Shown: in pieces, positions 8,514-16,032 of the stretch
Layout: every line of letters starts with the position of its first letter
Numbering within the stretch: the stretch's first letter is position 1
Source: Mycobacterium sp. 852014-50255_SCH5639931
GTDB lineage: Bacteria > Actinomycetota > Actinomycetes > Mycobacteriales > Mycobacteriaceae
Length of the DNA stretch: 64,000 nucleotides
Assembly (NCBI RefSeq): GCF_001665605.1
Contig: NZ_LZSV01000033.1
Coordinates: 1 to 64,000, forward strand
Direction of reading: 5' to 3'
Translations under genes and position numbers: made by a program
The notes under the pieces: generated by a model
The model's input: the letters and a program-made list of their open reading frames with translations, nothing else
The model's database searches: none
What the model was told of the DNA's origin: nothing

Positions 8514-9295
8514 CTGCCGACGACGAGGAGCTGGGCGGTTTCCGACTTTTCGGCGAGCTGCCGGGCCGGCGCGTCACGTACGACCAGTCGCTGCACCGTC
8601 ACATCGGGATAGCGTTCCTGCCAACCCGCCAGGTTCTCGGCCAGGCTGCGGTGCGCCTCCGCTTCCAGCGACGACCAATCCGCTTCCGGGAGTTCGCTTA
8701 TCGTGATGTCACTCCATGCGTGTAGGGCCGTCAGGCCGACACCGCGACGGGAGGCTTCGTCGAAGGCGATTTCGATCGCGAGCTCGGAAGCCGGCGAGCC
8801 GTCGACCCCCACGACGACGGGAGCGTTGTCCATGTCCGGCAGGTCGTCGCCATGGATGACCGCGACCGGGCAATGGGCGTGCCGCACCACGGTCGCACTG
8901 ACCGAACCGAGCACACCCCGGGCCAGCAATCCTCGCCCCGCCGTGCCCACAACGATCAGCTCCGCCTCGCCGGACATGTTGATCAGGGCCAGTGCCGGGC
9001 TGGAGTACACGAGTTCCCGGTGGATGGCGGCCTTTCGGTCCGCCGGCAGCGCCTCTTCGGCGAGCTTGATCGCGTGCATGACCGCCTTCTTGCCCTCGTC
9101 TTCCAGCCGCACCGCTAGAGACTCGGGGTATGGGACCGGCGGCCAGGTGGCGGTCGGGGTCGTCACCGCGTGGACGACGGTCAGCGGAATTTTCCGCATC
9201 GCTGCCTCGTGGGCGGCCCAAATCGCCGCGGCGTTCGATGCCTTCGAGCCGTCCACCGCGACGACGACGCCGCGCTCTTGATCAGGTCCGGACAT
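8405..9295 (-). CDS. Universal stress protein, two-domain (Rv2623/TB31.7-like)
   Basis: A 296-residue protein with two tandem Usp domains (about 8-145 and 157-293), the same size as M. tuberculosis Rv2623 (297). Each domain ends with the ATP-binding G-x2-G-x9-G-S signature (GTAGRGLLARGVLGSVS and GSHGRGGLTGVLLGSVS). The AFDEASRR...ALHAWSD stretch is typical of the DosR-regulon USPs that slow growth in hypoxia. A strong GGAGGGAG ribosome site precedes the ATG, and a DosR-box-like sequence lies about 52 bp upstream. The 3' end overlaps the convergent hydroxylase gene by 109 bp. Confidence 0.94.
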   Translation of the reverse strand: MSGPDQERGVVVAVDGSKASNAAAIWAAHEAAMRKIPLTVVHAVTTPTATWPPVPYPESLAVRLEDEGKKAVMHAIKLAEEALPADRKAAIHRELVYSSPALALINMSGEAELIVVGTAGRGLLARGVLGSVSATVVRHAHCPVAVIHGDDLPDMDNAPVVVGVDGSPASELAIEIAFDEASRRGVGLTALHAWSDITISELPEADWSSLEAEAHRSLAENLAGWQERYPDVTVQRLVVRDAPARQLAEKSETAQLLVVGSHGRGGLTGVLLGSVSNAVLHSVRTPVIVARPAASA

Positions 9296-9346
9296 TTCGC
9301 TCTCCCTCCATCACCGGCGACGCTATAAACCCAGGGGGTCGTCGGT

Positions 9347-9366
9347 CGTGAGGCTTAAGTCCCTAA
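9347..9366 (-). promoter_or_regulatory. DosR-box-like motif upstream of the stress protein
   Basis: The 20 bases match the DosR consensus TTSGGGACTWWAGTCCCSAA at 14 positions. The better half is on the minus strand (TTAGGGACTTAAG). A -10-like TTATAG lies about 16 bp downstream toward the stress-protein gene. It is a degenerate site, but its place in front of an Rv2623-like gene supports hypoxia/NO control. Confidence 0.5.
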
Positions 9367-9431
9367 CCCACGGGACGGAGGGCTTTCGCGGGAGCTGTTA
9401 AGCCCGCTGTAACGGCACGGTCACTTGCCGG

Positions 9432-10346
9432 CTAGGCGCGGTGCCGTTGTAGCCGCGCGATGACCCAGAAAGGTAACGCCACGAACAGCGTGCCGCCGAT
9501 CAGATTGCCCACGGTGGTGATGCCGAGGTTGGTGAGCAGGCCGTGTTGGCCGAATCCCCAACCGATCCCGCCGCACGGTGCGGCCGGGTGAAACAGGTTG
9601 AGCAACAGGGGAAGACCGAGGAAGCCGACGTTGGCGATCACGTGCTGGGTGCCGCCGATCACGAATGCGAACGGTCCGTAGAACGCGAACGTCATGCGGG
9701 CGACGTCGCTGCGAGCCTTGAAGAACATGCACATCGACGTCTGCAGGAACCAGGTGCACACCACGGCGAGCAGCAGTGCGGTCCAGAACGGCTGGCCGGC
9801 CTTCTGCGCGCCGACGGTAGCCGCCCGTTCGGCGAAGGCGCCCAGGTATGGGCCTCCCGCGGCCCCGCACACCGTGACGAACACCAGCGCGCCCAGGACG
9901 TTGCCGATGAGGCCGACGGTAACCAGAAAGGCGTAGCCGCCGACGCTCATGACGCGGTTGAGGACGGCCAGAAATCCCGCGGCCATGTCGGCGGTGATCA
10001 GCGACATGCCGGACACCAGGATGAGGACGAACGACATGCCGAACGCCAGGCCCATCAACAGGCTTGCGACACCCGGGGTCTTGACTCCGGTGCTTACCAT
10101 CAACGCCAGCAGCGCCCCGAACGCGACCATCACACCGCCGACCACCGAGCGCATCAGAAACGCCCACGGGTGCGTCGCCTTTTCCACGGCCATGGCGGCC
10201 ACTCGGTCCACCATGGCCCCCACGCTGAGCGGTTCGAACGGATCGTCGGCGACGGCGTTCGTCGCGACACCGGCGGAGAAGGCGGCGAATGCGGGTGGCG
10301 CCGGGGCCGCGCTTTCCAACTGTGGCGCTTGCGCGTCGATGGTCAT
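9432..10346 (-). CDS. Formate/nitrite transporter (FNT/FocA-NirC) family channel
   Basis: A 304-residue integral membrane protein with about six membrane spans. The FNT pattern is recognisable (VGAMVDRVAAMAVEKA at the N-terminus, GNVLGALVFV, TWFLQTSMCMFF, FAFVIGGTQHVIANVGF, NLIGGTLFVALPFW). FNT channels pass small monovalent anions such as formate, nitrite or hydrosulfide. It is the last gene of the osmC-cynS-sigma operon and its ATG overlaps the anti-sigma stop (ATGA). In an operon with cyanase it could carry cyanate, nitrite or formate; the substrate is not shown by the sequence. Confidence 0.87.
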   Translation of the reverse strand: MTIDAQAPQLESAAPAPPAFAAFSAGVATNAVADDPFEPLSVGAMVDRVAAMAVEKATHPWAFLMRSVVGGVMVAFGALLALMVSTGVKTPGVASLLMGLAFGMSFVLILVSGMSLITADMAAGFLAVLNRVMSVGGYAFLVTVGLIGNVLGALVFVTVCGAAGGPYLGAFAERAATVGAQKAGQPFWTALLLAVVCTWFLQTSMCMFFKARSDVARMTFAFYGPFAFVIGGTQHVIANVGFLGLPLLLNLFHPAAPCGGIGWGFGQHGLLTNLGITTVGNLIGGTLFVALPFWVIARLQRHRA

Positions 10347-10612
10347 CGGTGTTCGCCTTTCCGTAAAGCGTTGATCGCGTTGATGACCCCGGTGATGTGC
10401 TCCGCGCTGAGCTTCTCCCCCTCGAAGACGTGGTTGAGCAGAATCTTGAGGTCGAGCATCTGTTGCAGGTAGACCAGGCACGGGGGGCACTCGTCGAGGT
10501 GCTTGGCCACGATCGGTCCCCACTGCCGCGGATCGGAGTCGACAAGTTCGTCGACGAGGCGGACGAAGTCGACGCAGTCGATCGCGGGGACCGCGTTGTC
10601 GTGGATGGTCAT
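10343..10612 (-). CDS. Zinc-binding anti-sigma factor (ZAS domain)
   Basis: An 89-residue soluble protein with the ZAS signature H-x3-C-x2-C (HLDECPPC) at about residues 38-45. This motif binds zinc and clamps ECF sigma factors in redox-responsive anti-sigma proteins such as RsrA and RshA. Its ATG overlaps the stop of the upstream ECF sigma gene, the classic cognate arrangement. There is no membrane segment, so it acts in the cytoplasm. It probably releases the sigma factor upon thiol oxidation; that is inferred from the family. Confidence 0.87.
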   Translation of the reverse strand: MTIHDNAVPAIDCVDFVRLVDELVDSDPRQWGPIVAKHLDECPPCLVYLQQMLDLKILLNHVFEGEKLSAEHITGVINAINALRKGEHR

Positions 10613-11229
10613 CGGCGATACCGCTTTTCCAATTCGTTGCGAAGATTTCCGCGGGCGCGGTAGAGCAGCGCCCGCTGCCCCTCGGTGGTCAGTTCGAGAA
10701 GTTCGGCCGCCTCTTCAGCCGTCGTGCCGACGACGTCCCGCAGGATGACCAGTTGCCGTTGCCGCTCGGGCAGCGCGTCCAACGCCGTACGGACATATCC
10801 GATGAGCTCGTTCTCGACGGTGTGGTCCTCCGGCAGAAAGCGCCGCGACGGCGGGATACTCCAGTGCCCCGCATCGGGATGGCCGGCGGGATGCATACGG
10901 CCCACCAGGGGGTCGACGTCATCCGCGGACAGCACCTCGTGGTCGCGGATGCGGGATTCACGGCGCCGGTGCCGCGACGCGGTGTTCTTCACGATCCCGA
11001 ACAACCAGGTGCCGACCGAGGAGCGCCCCTCGAATGAATCCGCGGACTGCAGCACCTGCACCCACGCCTCTTGCACGGCCTCTTCGGCCACCGTCGCCGA
11101 ATCCACCATGGTGCGGGCGAAATTGACCATCGGCCGATGAAAGTCGCGGACCAGATTGGCCAGCGGAATGCCGCCGACCACCCGTTCCGATTCGGTGCCC
11201 CCCGGCGGCACCGCCACCGGGGTCACCAT
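10609..11229 (-). CDS. ECF-family RNA polymerase sigma factor
   Basis: A 206-residue ECF sigma factor. Region 2 is at about 20-90 (DFHRPMVNFARTMV, EEAVQEAWVQVLQ, SVGTWLFGIVKNTASRHRRR). A linker of about 45 residues follows, and region 4 is at about 140-200 (ALDALPERQRQLVILRDVVGTTAEEAAELL). The ATG at 11229 is chosen because it falls 11 bp after the preceding gene; the longer open frame is inside that gene. It sits fourth in a six-gene operon, followed at once by its zinc anti-sigma partner. It probably drives this operon and a stress regulon. Confidence 0.92.
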   Translation of the reverse strand: MVTPVAVPPGGTESERVVGGIPLANLVRDFHRPMVNFARTMVDSATVAEEAVQEAWVQVLQSADSFEGRSSVGTWLFGIVKNTASRHRRRESRIRDHEVLSADDVDPLVGRMHPAGHPDAGHWSIPPSRRFLPEDHTVENELIGYVRTALDALPERQRQLVILRDVVGTTAEEAAELLELTTEGQRALLYRARGNLRNELEKRYRR

Positions 11230-11239
11230 CGTCTCGCAC

Positions 11240-12307
11240 TCAAGCGCATGCGGCCAGTTCCCAGCGAAGCTGCCCTTCGGACGGGGATTGGACGGGGATG
11301 AACGCCGCTTCCCGGTAGCGACGGCTGGCCGATGTCCTGCTCGCATAACCCTTGCCACCGGCGGTGCGGATCTCGAGATCCGCACTGGCGCTGGACAGTT
11401 CGGCCGCGGCGAGTCGCAGCGACAACAGCTCCTTCTTGGTGGGCGACTCGACACCGCCCACCGCCGCGGCAAGTTCCGCCAGCGTGGTTTCCGCATCGGC
11501 AAGCTTTTCCGCCACGTGCTCGACCTGGGTGCTGAACACCGAGTTCACCCCGCCGAGACCGATTTTGGCCTGATTTACCGCAGTCCGGGTCAGGCCCAGG
11601 CACATCGCCGACTGCAAGACGAGGAACGTCGGACGGACCGCCTGCAGGAAGTCCTCGAAGTCACGGGACAACACCTGCTCCGCGGGGACATAGGCGCCCG
11701 TCAGGTTCAGGTACGACGAGGCGGTGCTACCCATCGCCAGCAGGTCGAAGTGATCGCCCACCACCACGCCCGGCATGTTCAGCGGCAAGGCCACGATCAG
11801 CCTCTCCCCGGCGTCGGTACGCACCGCGGTCACCATGGTCGAGTCGGGGTAGAGGTTGCTGGCCCACCTGATCGCCCCGGCCACCTCGTAGCCCCCCTCG
11901 ACCGGCGTGGCGGTCAACTCCAGGCTTCCGCAGCCCGCCGCCTCCTTGAATGCCGACGCCATGCCGGTCACCCCCAGCGTGGTCCCGGCAAGGAGCGACC
12001 GGGCCGCCACCGTACTGTAAGGCGTTGCCGCCGTGAGCAAGTAGTCCACGGCCATGCGATGGGCCCACAATGAGAACCCGGTGCTCATGCATTCTCCGGA
12101 GATCAACCGGATCACTTCGGCCATGTCGGGGAGCCTGCCGTCGGCGTTGGCGGGCGCGCCGAGCCCGAGCAGGCCGGCGGTACCCAGTGCGGCGAAACTG
12201 CGACGGGATTGATGCTCGCCGCGGTCCAGTGCCCCGGCATGGGCCCGGATGTCTTCCAGCAGTTCGATATTCAACTGACTGGCAGCCGGATTCATCGTCG
12301 TCGTCAT
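11240..12307 (-). CDS. Acyl-CoA dehydrogenase-like flavoprotein
   Basis: A 355-residue protein of the acyl-CoA dehydrogenase fold. The central beta domain (GVTGMASAFKEAAGCGSLELTATPVEGGYEVAGAIRWASN pattern, about 105-150) and C-terminal helical bundle (about 215-340) are visible. The N-terminal helical domain is shorter than in fatty-acid dehydrogenases, and I see no clear catalytic Glu. It is closer to the SfnB/DszC-like branch that includes flavin-dependent monooxygenases. The ATG at 12307 has a GGAGG site seven bases upstream and overlaps the cyanase stop by 4 bp. Its substrate and its role beside cyanase are unknown. Confidence 0.75.
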   Translation of the reverse strand: MTTTMNPAASQLNIELLEDIRAHAGALDRGEHQSRRSFAALGTAGLLGLGAPANADGRLPDMAEVIRLISGECMSTGFSLWAHRMAVDYLLTAATPYSTVAARSLLAGTTLGVTGMASAFKEAAGCGSLELTATPVEGGYEVAGAIRWASNLYPDSTMVTAVRTDAGERLIVALPLNMPGVVVGDHFDLLAMGSTASSYLNLTGAYVPAEQVLSRDFEDFLQAVRPTFLVLQSAMCLGLTRTAVNQAKIGLGGVNSVFSTQVEHVAEKLADAETTLAELAAAVGGVESPTKKELLSLRLAAAELSSASADLEIRTAGGKGYASRTSASRRYREAAFIPVQSPSEGQLRWELAACA

Positions 12308-12780
12308 CTCGATACCTCCTGGGCGGAGTGTTTCCACGCGTAGTCGAGGAACTTGCCGTCGAAAGTGACGACCACTCTGTCGCCTTCGGGGTGCGGGCGC
12401 CGGCGCACGCTCATCTGAAAGTTGATCGCGCTCATGATGCCGTCACCGAATTCTTCATGGATGAGTTCCTTGATCGCCGGGCCGTAGACGGCCAGCGCCT
12501 CATGGAACCGGTAGATCGTCGGGTCTGTCACCATGGTCGCATCCGAACCCCGGTACGGCATCATTTGCAGAACCGTTGCCGCCTCGTCGTCGAGGTCGAG
12601 AAGCGATGCGACCGTTGCCGCGTCGCCGGCCGAGAGCGGATGCTGTCCGAGTAGCGCCGCGACGGTCCACACCGGGTCCTTGGCGATCGATTCGGCGATC
12701 TTCGCCCAGCTCAATCCCCGCCGGACGCGGGCCAGCCTGATCAGCTCGGCAAGATCGGTCTTGGTCAATATTGTTGTCAC
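12304..12780 (-). CDS. cynS: Cyanate hydratase (cyanase)
   Basis: A 158-residue cyanase, which converts cyanate and bicarbonate to ammonia and carbon dioxide in the cytoplasm. The N-terminal helical (lambda-repressor-like) domain spans residues 1-85, with LGQHPLS and LLDLDDEA. The C-terminal catalytic domain holds the expected triad: Arg and Glu of the YRFHE motif, and Ser of GDGIMSAINF. The family signature KELIHEEFGDGIMSAI and GDRVVVTFDGKF are intact. GTG start. It lies 22 bp after osmC and overlaps the next gene by 4 bp. M. tuberculosis has no cynS that I know of, so this is an accessory function. Confidence 0.95.
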   Translation of the reverse strand: MTTILTKTDLAELIRLARVRRGLSWAKIAESIAKDPVWTVAALLGQHPLSAGDAATVASLLDLDDEAATVLQMMPYRGSDATMVTDPTIYRFHEALAVYGPAIKELIHEEFGDGIMSAINFQMSVRRRPHPEGDRVVVTFDGKFLDYAWKHSAQEVSR

Positions 12781-12802
12781 GGAATGCTTCCCGTCTCGAT
12801 GC

Positions 12803-13327
12803 CTATTCGGTGGACAGAGTCGAGTCGACGCTCACCGGGTTGCGGAACGTGTTCACCACGGGTGACCAGGCGATCGCGTTGTCGTGGATCTCCTTGAGTG
12901 TCGCGTCGTCGGCGTCTCCGGCCAGCGTCACCTTGCACCGGACCGCGCTGAAGCCCAGCCGCTTTCCCTCGGGCGTGTCACCCACCCCCCAAACCGCGGA
13001 GATGTCGATGTCGCCCTCCATCTCGACCTCGATCTTGGTCAGTGTCACCCCGCGGTGTGTCGCGTTGGCCAGCAAGCCCACCGACACGCACGAACCCAGC
13101 GCCGCCAGCGCGGTCTCGGAGGGGTTGGGCGCCGAGTCGTCGCCGAGCAGCGCGGGCGGCTCGCCCACCAGCATCGGCGCCAGGTCGCGGACGTAGGTCA
13201 TGTTGCGGAACCCGGTCTCGCACACCGTCTTGGCTTTCAGGGTCTTCCTGCCGGTCTCCGGGTTGGTCCTGGCGTTACACGACAGCTTGTCGAGGCCTTC
13301 GGCGTCGATGACGAGCGCGTCGGTCAT
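12803..13327 (-). CDS. OsmC/Ohr family peroxide-stress protein
   Basis: A 174-residue OsmC-like protein. The hallmark ALAALGSCVSVGL helix around the second family Cys lies at about residues 90-105, with further Cys residues at about 17, 36 and 131. The domain fills the whole chain (LVGEPPALLGDDSAPNPSETAL, SAVRCKVTLAGDAD). Members reduce organic hydroperoxides with a Cys pair, but the OsmC-like subgroup is variable. It is the first gene of the six-gene operon, with a GGAGGAATTCAC ribosome site before the ATG. The 163 bp upstream (13328-13490) should hold the operon promoter; I could not define it. Confidence 0.85.
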   Translation of the reverse strand: MTDALVIDAEGLDKLSCNARTNPETGRKTLKAKTVCETGFRNMTYVRDLAPMLVGEPPALLGDDSAPNPSETALAALGSCVSVGLLANATHRGVTLTKIEVEMEGDIDISAVWGVGDTPEGKRLGFSAVRCKVTLAGDADDATLKEIHDNAIAWSPVVNTFRNPVSVDSTLSTE

Positions 13328-13490
13328 GTGAATTCCTCCGTTTTCGCTGATTTTGTGGCTTCACGGAGTTAGTGCTCTACGACGGCCGATGTGTGACGGC
13401 GGGCGGCATTGATTTACGTGGGCGACACGAAACATCACACAGCCGAAACGCGGCGCCGTCCAACGTCGGACGACTCTCGGGGAGATTTGC

Positions 13491-14774
13491 TTAGCTGAAA
13501 AGGCTTTGCCCGATGTAGTGGCCTTCGGCGGGCGCCGGCGGCACCGCGAAGATTGCTGAGCCGATGTGGCGAATGTATTCGTTGAGCAGGTCGTGGGCGC
13601 CCAACCGGTTCTGCAGGCGAATAAAATCTTGCGGATCTTTTTGGTACGAGATGAACAGCAGGCCGGCGTTGAGCTGGCCGTTGGCGTCGAGACCGTCGGT
13701 GTAGTTGTAGGACCGGCGCCGGATCATGATGCCGTCATTGTTCTCCCGGGCGGCCAGGCCGACGTGAGACATCGGGTCGATCAGCGGGTTGCCGTCGGCG
13801 CCTTTGGCGGTGAAGTCCGGGGTGTCGAATTCGCCCTTGCCGCTCAGCGGCGCCCCCTCTTCTTTGGTGCGGCCGAAGATCCGCTGTTGATTGCCGATGC
13901 GGTCGACGTCCCATGTCTCGAGCAGCATCCGAACCTTGCGCACGACTTGATACGTCCCGCCGTTCATCCACGGCTGGTCGCTGTCCTCGACCCAGACGAA
14001 CCGGTCGTACTCCGCATCCGTGGCGATGTTGCGGGTTCCGTCTTTGAAACCCAGGAGGTTTCGGGGCGTGTGCTGGCCCGGGCCGGCCGATGCTCGTCCG
14101 AATCCCAGCACCGCCCAGGACGGCGAGACGATGTTGCGGCCCAGCCGGGCCAGGTTCCGCACGGCGTGATAGCAGACCTGGGGGTCGTCGGCGCACGCTT
14201 GGACGGACAGATCGCCGCCGCGCAGGCGGGGGTCCAGGTTGTCCCCGTTGAGCGGGGGCAGATCGATGAACAGGGCGGGCCGCCGTGCGGCCAGGCCGAA
14301 GCGATCGCCGAACAGCGACGGTCCCAAACCGATGGTGACGGTGAGACTGGCCGGGCTCAGCCCATAGGCCTCCCCGGTATCAACGGGCGGCTGCACCTCG
14401 ACCTGTGGCTGCACGGTGCCGACGGGCTTTCCCTGCTGCAGGATCGCGGCCGCGGCCGACCAGCGCGCCAGCAGGGTCTGCAGCTCGGTGCGGCCAGCGC
14501 CGGCGGCCAGCGAAAAGGACATGAACATGGCGTAACGCTGTGGCGGCGTGGCGATTCCGCCCTGATGCACCTGGCCGTAGAAAGGATAACTACGCCGCAG
14601 GTCGACGTTGTCGTCGTCATCGCCTTTGCGTTCGGCCGCCAGCGCGTAACCCGCGAAGCCTCCACCCGCGGCGCCGACCGCGGTGCCGGTGAGTCCGGCC
14701 AGCACGGCACCGCCAAGCATCCGCCGGCGCGAAACCGCTGCGGCTTCGGCGGTTTCGGTCGTGTCGTCGGTCAC
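13491..14774 (-). CDS. efeB: Tat-exported Dyp-type heme peroxidase/deferrochelatase EfeB
   Basis: A 427-residue Dyp-type peroxidase of the EfeB class. The N-terminus carries a twin-arginine signal (SRRRML then a hydrophobic stretch, about residues 15-48). The GFKDGT motif (GxxDG, distal heme pocket) is near residue 245, and the proximal heme His is probably in PMSHVGLAAREN before IRRRSYNY. In EfeUOB systems it oxidises Fe(II) or extracts iron from heme in the periplasm. It is the last gene of efeUOB, GTG start, 4 bp after efeO. Confidence 0.95.
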   Translation of the reverse strand: MTDDTTETAEAAAVSRRRMLGGAVLAGLTGTAVGAAGGGFAGYALAAERKGDDDDNVDLRRSYPFYGQVHQGGIATPPQRYAMFMSFSLAAGAGRTELQTLLARWSAAAAILQQGKPVGTVQPQVEVQPPVDTGEAYGLSPASLTVTIGLGPSLFGDRFGLAARRPALFIDLPPLNGDNLDPRLRGGDLSVQACADDPQVCYHAVRNLARLGRNIVSPSWAVLGFGRASAGPGQHTPRNLLGFKDGTRNIATDAEYDRFVWVEDSDQPWMNGGTYQVVRKVRMLLETWDVDRIGNQQRIFGRTKEEGAPLSGKGEFDTPDFTAKGADGNPLIDPMSHVGLAARENNDGIMIRRRSYNYTDGLDANGQLNAGLLFISYQKDPQDFIRLQNRLGAHDLLNEYIRHIGSAIFAVPPAPAEGHYIGQSLFS

Positions 14775-14778
14775 GAGG

Positions 14779-16032
14779 TCAGCCCGCCGAGACGACTTTT
14801 TGGGCGACCGTCGACAGGCTCTGGTGCAGCGGCTGGATGACCGCGGTGAGCTTTGGCGCGTCGCTGGCCTTCAGCGCAGGGGTGTACGTCCGGAAGCCGC
14901 CGAGCGCGGACGGGTCACGGTATCCGTCCAAAGTGGCCAGCACCGTGTGGAATTGCTGATCGATCTGGTTGACCAAATTGGCGTCGATCTTCTCCAGGCC
15001 CGGCCGCAGCGAAGCGTACGCCTGCTGAGCGCCCTCCACGTTGCCCGAGAAGTCGACCAGATCGATGTGGCTGAAGGCCTCCTCCTCGCCGGTGATCTTG
15101 GTGTTCTGGATCTCTTCGATCAGGTCGCTGGCACCGTTGGCCAAGTCCTCGGGCTTGTACTGCAGGTTGGCGACGATGCCGTTCAATTTGCCGACGTTAC
15201 CGACCAATTCGCTGCTGAATGCCTTGGTGGCGGGGGTGATCGCGCCACCCTGCCACAAGTCACGCTCGATGGCGTGGAAGCCCTTCCACCCGACCTTGGC
15301 GTCGACCGGCGTGGACTCACGCATATCGATCAGATAGTCCAGGCTGCCGGCATTGTCGCCGACCGCGAAGCCCGGCAACACGAAGCCCTCCACGGTGGAC
15401 TCCGAGCGCTCCCAGAACAGCCGGGCTTTGGCGTAAGCGCTCTTCGCGGCGTCGACGTTGCCAGACTGCACGGCGGCATCGAGTGCCTTCACGCCATCGT
15501 TGAGCTGACTGATCTGGCTGACGATGTAGCCCGCATAGTCCTTGGTCCCCTGGCTGAGGATGCCGGCCACGGTGCCCGTCGGCGCCGCCGGTGTTTTGCC
15601 CGTGACGGTGAGGGTTTGGTATTCGGTGCTCGCGCCCGGACAGTAGAGCTGATACGCGCCGCCGTCCAAGGTGACCGTGAACGAGACCGGATCCAAGCCG
15701 GGCGCGAGATTTTCCTTCTCGCCGACGATCCGCTGGTCCCTGAGCAATTCGACTTCGCTGATACCGGGCGCATTCGTGTTGGCCACCGTGAAGGTCACCG
15801 GCCCCGCGGGCACGCTGGTGTTGTCAAGGGCGCAGCCGTCCTTGCCGCCGGTGCTGGCCATGGTGACCTTGACCGCGTTGGTGCCGCCGGGTTTCTGAGA
15901 TTCCGCGCGGCTCGCGTTGCCACTCGAGTGACTACAGGCCGTCGCCAAGGACGTTGTGATTACGACCAACGCCGTTGCGGCCGGCCAGAACTCAAAGGAC
16001 CGGTAACTTCGGGCGATTCGATTCGGTGTCAA
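14779..16032 (-). CDS. efeO: Iron uptake lipoprotein EfeO (cupredoxin + M75 domains)
   Basis: A 417-residue periplasmic EfeO. A lipoprotein signal ends in LATAC (Cys33), followed by a cupredoxin-like domain at about 50-145. A helical M75 peptidase-like domain spans about 155-415 and carries the family HxxE metal motif in GFHAIERDLW. It presents iron to the EfeU permease. The start is a TTG at 16032 with GGAAAGGAAG just upstream. An ATG start is not available without losing the signal peptide. The gene overlaps the end of efeU by 41 bp. Confidence 0.93.
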   Translation of the reverse strand: MTPNRIARSYRSFEFWPAATALVVITTSLATACSHSSGNASRAESQKPGGTNAVKVTMASTGGKDGCALDNTSVPAGPVTFTVANTNAPGISEVELLRDQRIVGEKENLAPGLDPVSFTVTLDGGAYQLYCPGASTEYQTLTVTGKTPAAPTGTVAGILSQGTKDYAGYIVSQISQLNDGVKALDAAVQSGNVDAAKSAYAKARLFWERSESTVEGFVLPGFAVGDNAGSLDYLIDMRESTPVDAKVGWKGFHAIERDLWQGGAITPATKAFSSELVGNVGKLNGIVANLQYKPEDLANGASDLIEEIQNTKITGEEEAFSHIDLVDFSGNVEGAQQAYASLRPGLEKIDANLVNQIDQQFHTVLATLDGYRDPSALGGFRTYTPALKASDAPKLTAVIQPLHQSLSTVAQKVVSAG

